Assembly: GCA_964519585.1 (NCBI GenBank)
Contig: CAZFIO010000062.1
Span: 1 to 11,985, forward strand
Length of the DNA stretch: 11,985 bases
Reading direction: 5' to 3'
DNA from: CAZFIO01 sp964519585
GTDB taxonomy: Bacteria > Bacillota > Clostridia > Tissierellales > Tissierellaceae
The position numbers were made by a program, and so were the translations under genes. The notes under the pieces are model-generated. The model made no database searches and was not told the origin of the DNA. It saw only the letters and a list, made by a program, of their open reading frames with translations. Positions 7,953 through 11,985 of the stretch are shown here, piece after piece; positions within the stretch are counted from its first letter, which is position 1; every line of letters begins with the position of its first letter.

Positions 7953-7982
7953 ATTATATTCTACATCTTTTGACATAAACAA
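7953..7982 (-). promoter_or_regulatory. Probable promoter of the small minus-strand gene
   Basis: On the minus strand TTGTTT (7982-7977) is followed after 18 bases by a perfect TATAAT (7958-7953). That puts the -10 box 27 bases upstream of the chosen ATG, with the ribosome-binding site in between. Confidence 0.55.
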
Positions 7983-8027
7983 TCAATAGACCAAGGATGA
8001 GAAAATTATGAAATACATAAAACAAGC

Positions 8028-8033
8028 TATAAG
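8028..8033 (+). promoter_or_regulatory. Possible -10 box for the radical SAM gene unit
   Basis: TATAAG (five of six to consensus) lies 21 bases upstream of the ATG, with only a poor -35 (TTATGA, 8006-8011) before it. A perfect TTGACA at 7970-7975 has no acceptable -10 box at 15-19 bases. The real promoter of this unit is therefore uncertain. Confidence 0.3.
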
Positions 8034-8054
8034 GGGATAAAGAAGAGGTGTCTT

Positions 8055-9818
8055 ATGAAAGTTTTATTAACAACATTAAATTCAAAATACATACATTCCA
8101 ATTTGGCTATAAGATATTTGGCCAAATATGTAGAGGATATAATCAAGGTAGATATTGAGGAATATACAATTAACCAAAATAGAGATCTAATAATTTCAGA
8201 AATTCACAAGATGAAATTAGATCTTATAGGATTTTCAACATATATATGGAATCTTGATGAAATCTTGAAAATATCCCAGGCCTTAAAACTGATAAACCCT
8301 AGTTTGGAAATTTTATTAGGGGGGCCAGAAGTATCCTATGATGGGGTAGACATTATGGAGAAACATCCCTATATTGATTATATAATCTATGGAGAAGGCG
8401 AAGAAAGCTTTAGGGACCTTATAAAATCAAAAATCATTGGTGAAGACCATAAAAAAAATCTAGGCCTAATATATAGAGAAAACAATGAAATCATACAAAA
8501 CAAAGCACAAACCCTAATAAAGGATTTAAATATGATACCCACACCCTATATAGATGGGGAAAACCTATTTAAAAATAGGATTGTTTATTATGAAAGTTCC
8601 AGGGGTTGTCCCTTTTCTTGTGAATTTTGCTTATCATCTACAATTAGGGGAGTAAGGTATTTTGACTTAGAAAGAGTAAAAAAAGACTTATCACTATTTA
8701 TAGATTGGCAAGTCCAGCAAGTGAAGTTTGTTGATAGGACCTTCAATGCAAATAAGAAATATGCCTTGGAGATTATGAAGTTTATAATAAGTAAAAAACC
8801 AAAGAATATGAACTTTCACTTTGAAGTTACAGCCCATTTAATAGATGATGAAATGCTTGATTTCTTAAGCAAGGTAGAGGAGGGGTTAATTCAGTTTGAA
8901 ATAGGAGTACAATCTACAAATGAGGAAACGATTGAAGCTATAGGAAGAACTACTGACTTTGAGAAGTTAAAAAGAGTTGTAAAAAAGCTTTCTTCCTTTA
9001 AAAACATACACCAACACTTGGACCTGATGGCTGGCTTGCCCTTTGAAGATATAAAAAGTTTTGAAAAATCCTTTAATGAAGTATATGAATTACACCCTGA
9101 AAAACTTCAATTAGGCTTTCTAAAGTTGCTCAAGGGTTCTGGCTTAAGGTTTAATGCTGAAAAATATGGTTATAAATATATTAATGAGCCACCTTATGAA
9201 ATATTGGAAAACAATTATATTGATTATGATGATATTGTAAAATTAAAAGGCATAGAGGACTTGGTTGAGAAGTATTACAATGAAGATTATTTTAAAAACA
9301 CCTTGAAATTTATAGTGAAAAATTATTATAAGGGGGCCTTTAATTTTTATGAAGACTTTCTAGGCTATTGGGAAGAAAAAGAATATCATATGGTCTCACA
9401 TGGGAGAAATAAATTGTATTTCATATTGAAAGACTTTATAATACATAAAGAATATAAAGACAAAGAAATACTAGTAAACCTCTTAAGCTTTGACTATTTA
9501 AAAAATCATAGGTCTAGCTTACCCCCAGGATTAAATGAAAAAGACCTGAGTGTGGCTCAAAAAAATGTCCATGATATATTGAAAGATCATGAGATTTTAA
9601 ACAAGTACATTCCCAACTATAGAGATTTGCCAACAAAACATATTATTAAAAAAGTAGGAATAGAAAAATTCAATGTAGATATATTAGGGATTATTGACAA
9701 GAATTATCAGGCAATAGATAATAGTAGGGAAACCTATATTTTGTTTAACTATAGGGAAGGGCAGATAATTAGAAGCTACTACTATGATATAACAGAAAAT
9801 ATTAGGGAGATGGTATAA
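8055..9818 (+). CDS. Cobalamin-binding-type radical SAM protein with DUF4080-like C-terminus
   Basis: This 587-residue protein is cytoplasmic. Residues 1 to about 130 form a Rossmann-like B12-binding fold of the kind found in class B radical SAM enzymes: it starts MKVLLTTLNSKYIHSNLAIRYL and carries GGPEVSY (89-95) and YGEGEESF (112-119). The classical DxHxxG cobalamin motif is not seen. The radical SAM domain (about 175-380) has SRGCPFSCEFC, with C185, C189 and C192 in CxxxCxxC spacing for a 4Fe-4S cluster, and MAGLPFEDIKSF further on. The C-terminal 200 residues match my memory of DUF4080, rich in Tyr, Lys and Asp, and include LPPGLNEKDLS. Relatives in Bacillota are annotated only by domain; the substrate is unknown. 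The start follows GAGGTG at 8045-8050. The stop overlaps the ATG of the membrane gene by one base, so the two are translationally coupled. Confidence 0.88.
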   Translation: MKVLLTTLNSKYIHSNLAIRYLAKYVEDIIKVDIEEYTINQNRDLIISEIHKMKLDLIGFSTYIWNLDEILKISQALKLINPSLEILLGGPEVSYDGVDIMEKHPYIDYIIYGEGEESFRDLIKSKIIGEDHKKNLGLIYRENNEIIQNKAQTLIKDLNMIPTPYIDGENLFKNRIVYYESSRGCPFSCEFCLSSTIRGVRYFDLERVKKDLSLFIDWQVQQVKFVDRTFNANKKYALEIMKFIISKKPKNMNFHFEVTAHLIDDEMLDFLSKVEEGLIQFEIGVQSTNEETIEAIGRTTDFEKLKRVVKKLSSFKNIHQHLDLMAGLPFEDIKSFEKSFNEVYELHPEKLQLGFLKLLKGSGLRFNAEKYGYKYINEPPYEILENNYIDYDDIVKLKGIEDLVEKYYNEDYFKNTLKFIVKNYYKGAFNFYEDFLGYWEEKEYHMVSHGRNKLYFILKDFIIHKEYKDKEILVNLLSFDYLKNHRSSLPPGLNEKDLSVAQKNVHDILKDHEILNKYIPNYRDLPTKHIIKKVGIEKFNVDILGIIDKNYQAIDNSRETYILFNYREGQIIRSYYYDITENIREMV

Positions 9819-10570
9819 TGGACTATGTAAAGGATTTTATTTACCTGAGTAAAACTTCAGGAAAACAAACTATTAAAAGTATGAAAAAGAATTGGCCTAT
9901 AATTTTCTCAGGCCTAGTATACAGCACTATTAATTTAATAGCATTTAGGCTCTTGGGAATTTTGTTAGTAGGTCCACTTTATATATTGTCAGGAATAATA
10001 TTTGCTATTATCAGCAGTAGTCTTCTATCAAATTATCTATATTTATTATTTAATATTATTAATTATGATAGGTTCAGCTTTCAGGACTTTAAAGATGGAT
10101 TCTTATACTTCTTAAGAAAGATATATGGAATACTATTTATTGGTTATTTAGTAAATTTACTTCTATCAGTATTCGGGCCAGTTCTAGGGAATTTGTCTGG
10201 AGTATTGGGCTTAGTCATATATTTGGGTATCTTGATTTTGATAAATGCCTTACCAGAAACCATTTATTTAAAAAGTTATGGATCATGGGACAGCATAGTT
10301 TATGCAATGGAGTTTGTACAAGAAAATTTTATAAATTGGATTATACCAAATATAATATTCTTAGGGCTTTTATATATGGTAACTGGCAATATTTTAATGA
10401 ATTTGCTAAACACACATTTGTCCTTTAGATTTATTTTAAATCCCTTTTACATCTTGCTATACTTGATAGGTCAACTTATATTTTCTCTTATGATGATATA
10501 TAGGGGCCACCTATATAGGATCCTAAGTACAAGTACAAGAAGAAAAAGAATGTTTATGGGTAAATTTTAA
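9818..10570 (+). CDS. Polytopic membrane protein, unknown function
   Basis: The protein has 250 residues and I do not recognise the family. The N-terminus (about 1-25) is amphipathic and basic (K16, K20, K23, K24). About six hydrophobic segments follow, near 27-45, 47-80 (long, maybe two passes or a re-entrant stretch), 103-121, 127-145, 173-196 and 206-228. The tail is basic (RRKR at 241-244). The positive-inside rule puts both ends in the cytoplasm, which suits an even number of passes. There is no cleavable signal peptide and no cysteine. The ATG shares its A with the stop codon of the radical SAM gene (TAATG), and AGGGAGA sits seven bases upstream inside that gene. The TPR gene follows after 14 bases. 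The shape (six helices, amphipathic N-terminus) recalls small integral membrane proteins of the DUF975 or glycerophosphodiesterase-associated kind, but this is only a resemblance. Confidence 0.85.
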   Translation: MDYVKDFIYLSKTSGKQTIKSMKKNWPIIFSGLVYSTINLIAFRLLGILLVGPLYILSGIIFAIISSSLLSNYLYLLFNIINYDRFSFQDFKDGFLYFLRKIYGILFIGYLVNLLLSVFGPVLGNLSGVLGLVIYLGILILINALPETIYLKSYGSWDSIVYAMEFVQENFINWIIPNIIFLGLLYMVTGNILMNLLNTHLSFRFILNPFYILLYLIGQLIFSLMMIYRGHLYRILSTSTRRKRMFMGKF

Positions 10571-10584
10571 AAAAAGGTGAAAAC

Positions 10585-11715
10585 ATGAATACTGTTGAAG
10601 CATATTTTAAGAAAAAAACTAAGGACTTAGGTTTTTTAGAATTAAAGAAGGACTTATATATAGGAAGGAAAAAATATATAGACAAGGATATTCCCCTTCC
10701 AATAATAACAGATAACCTAGTTAAGAAAATTGAATTAGGGGAAGAAATTGAAGATTTAGAATTGAATAATATTATTGAAGGAATTATATTTACCTTGGGA
10801 GCTGATAAAGACTTCCCTTATATAGATGATTATAAAGATATTCTAATAGACTATGTTCCCAATATAAGCGACTATATATTAGATCATTCTGCTAAAAATG
10901 CAAAAAAAGGTTTGTGGGACATAGCTGGATTATGGTTGCGGGGCCTACTGCTATTAGAGGAGAAAAATACCCATGCCTTGTTTAATTATGGATTGGTTTT
11001 GGAAGAGATAGCTAAAGACTTTATTGATGAAGGAGAAGTAGAAACTGGAAATGAGTTTATTAATTCATCATCTAATATATTTGAGACAATACTAGATATA
11101 GATGAAGAATATGCCTTATCATATTATAAACTAGGCTTCCATTATAAGCACTTTGAAAAATATCTAAAGGCAAGCCTAATTTGGAATAAATTTATACCTT
11201 TAAGCAAGGACGATATTTTGACCCAAGAAATTAGGGAGGAATTGGACAAAATTCGAGATGATGCATATTTCGAAACTGGATTGAGTTATTTAAATTATAA
11301 AGATTACGAAAAAGCTTTAGATGCCTTACTGAAACTTCTGCCAAAACATAAAGAAAGCTGGAATGTAAATTACTTAATTGGACAAAGTTATACAGGACAG
11401 GAAGAATATGAAATTGCTTTAAAATATATGGAGGAGGCTCTAAGGTTAAATGAAGGAGAAGCAGAAGTATATAATGACCTAGGGATTATTAATTATAATT
11501 TGGGGAATATTAATGAGGCTATAAGGATATTTACTGAAGGTATTGAAAAATGTAGCCAGGATTATAAACTGTTTTTCAATAGGGGCTTGGGATATGTAAA
11601 CCAGGGCCTATATGAATTAGGATTAAAGGATTTTGAAAAAGCTGAAGAACTTAATCCAGATAACTTCAATATAATAAAGCAAAAAGAAGCAATTATAGAT
11701 GCCCTAAGTAAATAG
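10585..11715 (+). CDS. TPR-repeat protein, unknown function
   Basis: The protein has 376 residues and no signal peptide or membrane segment, so it is probably cytoplasmic. The first 100 residues are acidic and helical and do not match a repeat. From about 105 on there are helix pairs of the tetratricopeptide type. The clearest are 224-254 (YFETGLSYLNYKDYEKALDALLKLLP), 258-291 (NYLIGQSYTGQEEYEIALKYMEEAL), 293-325 (EVYNDLGIINYNLGNINEAIRIFTEG) and 327-358 (KLFFNRGLGYVNQGLYELGLKDFEKA). More degenerate ones lie at about 130-172 and 176-205. TPR arrays bind protein partners, so this may be a scaffold for the membrane protein upstream; that is inference from gene order. AAGGTGA at 10574-10580 precedes the ATG by four bases. 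No obvious terminator follows, and the promoter array for the next unit starts about 30 bases after the stop. Confidence 0.88.
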   Translation: MNTVEAYFKKKTKDLGFLELKKDLYIGRKKYIDKDIPLPIITDNLVKKIELGEEIEDLELNNIIEGIIFTLGADKDFPYIDDYKDILIDYVPNISDYILDHSAKNAKKGLWDIAGLWLRGLLLLEEKNTHALFNYGLVLEEIAKDFIDEGEVETGNEFINSSSNIFETILDIDEEYALSYYKLGFHYKHFEKYLKASLIWNKFIPLSKDDILTQEIREELDKIRDDAYFETGLSYLNYKDYEKALDALLKLLPKHKESWNVNYLIGQSYTGQEEYEIALKYMEEALRLNEGEAEVYNDLGIINYNLGNINEAIRIFTEGIEKCSQDYKLFFNRGLGYVNQGLYELGLKDFEKAEELNPDNFNIIKQKEAIIDALSK

Positions 11716-11745
11716 ATGATTTTTGAAGAAAAAACAGAATTTCTA

Positions 11746-11774
11746 TTGACATTTTTCAAAATAAATTGTATCAT
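11746..11774 (+). promoter_or_regulatory. Tandem promoter 1 (P1)
   Basis: A perfect TTGACA (11746-11751), a 17-base spacer and TATCAT (11769-11774) form a strong sigma-A-type promoter. Transcription would begin near 11781, inside AAAAGTCAGC (11778-11787). There is no open reading frame of use downstream, so it probably drives an RNA gene beyond the window. Confidence 0.75.
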
Positions 11775-11834
11775 AATAAAAGTCAGCATTAAACAGAATG
11801 CCTTAAATAAAGACACAAGATATTCAAAAAGGTG

Positions 11835-11863
11835 TTGACAAAAGCAGCAAAAAAATGTATCCT
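11835..11863 (+). promoter_or_regulatory. Tandem promoter 2 (P2)
   Basis: TTGACA (11835-11840), a 17-base spacer and TATCCT (11858-11863) lie 89 bases downstream of P1. A copy of the same downstream motif, AAAAGGTCGGC (11866-11876), follows the -10 box. The -10 is weaker than in P1, but the geometry is identical. Confidence 0.7.
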
Positions 11864-11933
11864 TAAAAAGGTCGGCCTTAAAAGCAGACAAAACAAGTCA
11901 ATAAAGGATTTTAAAAAAACTTTTAAAAATCTA

Positions 11934-11962
11934 TTGACAAGAAGCAATATAAATGATACATT
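11934..11962 (+). promoter_or_regulatory. Tandem promoter 3 (P3)
   Basis: TTGACA (11934-11939), a 17-base spacer and TACATT (11957-11962) lie 99 bases after P2. A TG two bases before the -10 (TGATACATT) makes an extended -10 element. AAAAGTTGCC (11965-11974) follows as in P1 and P2. The words TCTATTGACA and CTATTGACA open P1 and P3. Confidence 0.75.
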
Positions 11963-11985
11963 ATAAAAGTTGCCCCAAAGAGGGA

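Larger units (their letters stand above)
11716..11985. other. Gene-free leader region of a probable stable-RNA operon
   Basis: These 270 bases hold no credible coding frame and no clear terminator for the TPR gene, only the three promoters and A-rich spacers. Such promoter stacks are usual upstream of rRNA or tRNA operons in low-G+C Bacillota. The last bases (GTTGCCCCAAAGAGGGA) would be transcribed leader. No 16S rRNA or tRNA sequence is reached before the window ends. Confidence 0.6.

Noticed and set aside
7926..7982. Longer N-terminus for the small minus-strand gene (88 residues)
   Set aside because: The extra codons cover the predicted promoter and the ribosome-binding site, and the ATG at 7982 lacks a site of its own.
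11861..11880. Terminator hairpin between P2 and P3 (AAGG/CCTT arms)
   Set aside because: The stem is only four base pairs and the repeat CCTTAAAA is better explained as part of the duplicated promoter module.
11562..11891. Minus-strand open frame over the end of the TPR gene and the promoter array
   Set aside because: It crosses a coding end and three plus-strand promoters, and its composition is that of an antisense reading of A-rich DNA.
11965..11985. Start of 16S rRNA or a tRNA at the right edge
   Set aside because: The promoter array suggests it, but no recognisable rRNA or tRNA bases are reached; only leader-like sequence is present.

Overview
The window is low-G+C DNA (roughly one third G+C by eye), with strong Shine-Dalgarno sites, GTG and TTG starts, and a heavy preference for ATA, AGA and AGG codons. 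The gene order pheT - zapA - U32 protein - mutS2 - argS is the kind seen in Bacillota, and it fits an anaerobic member of the Clostridia or Tissierellia. No genus can be named from the sequence alone.

Left part (1-7672): the end of pheT (phenylalanyl-tRNA synthetase beta chain) closes with a perfect 16-bp stem-loop. A new transcription unit follows: zapA (Z-ring factor with a long coiled coil), a large U32-family protein related to RNA-hydroxylation enzymes, mutS2 (ATPase with Smr domain) and argS (arginyl-tRNA synthetase). All are on the plus strand with gaps of 14 to 47 bases, and a stem-loop follows argS. Three of the genes touch translation (the U32 protein, MutS2 and ArgS), and zapA serves division.

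Middle (7673-8054): a short convergent gene of 69 codons on the minus strand has its own ribosome-binding site and a plausible promoter. It shares a U-rich, roughly symmetric hairpin with the end of the argS unit.

Right part (8055-11715): a compact three-gene plus-strand unit encodes a cobalamin-type radical SAM protein with a DUF4080-like C-terminus, a six-helix membrane protein whose start overlaps the previous stop by one base, and a soluble TPR-repeat protein. None has a function I can assign. This is the least explained part of the window.

Right edge (11716-11985): a gene-free stretch carries three tandem sigma-A-type promoters, each TTGACA with a 17-base spacer and a -10 box. The same short motif follows each -10. 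This array is typical of a strongly expressed stable-RNA operon (rRNA or tRNA) starting just beyond the window, but that gene itself is not visible.

Overall this is mostly conserved chromosomal core. I see no insertion sequence, CRISPR array, phage gene, or toxin or defence locus. The points most worth a second look are the radical SAM/membrane/TPR unit, the triplicated promoter module, the internal duplication in the U32 protein, and the small convergent gene.
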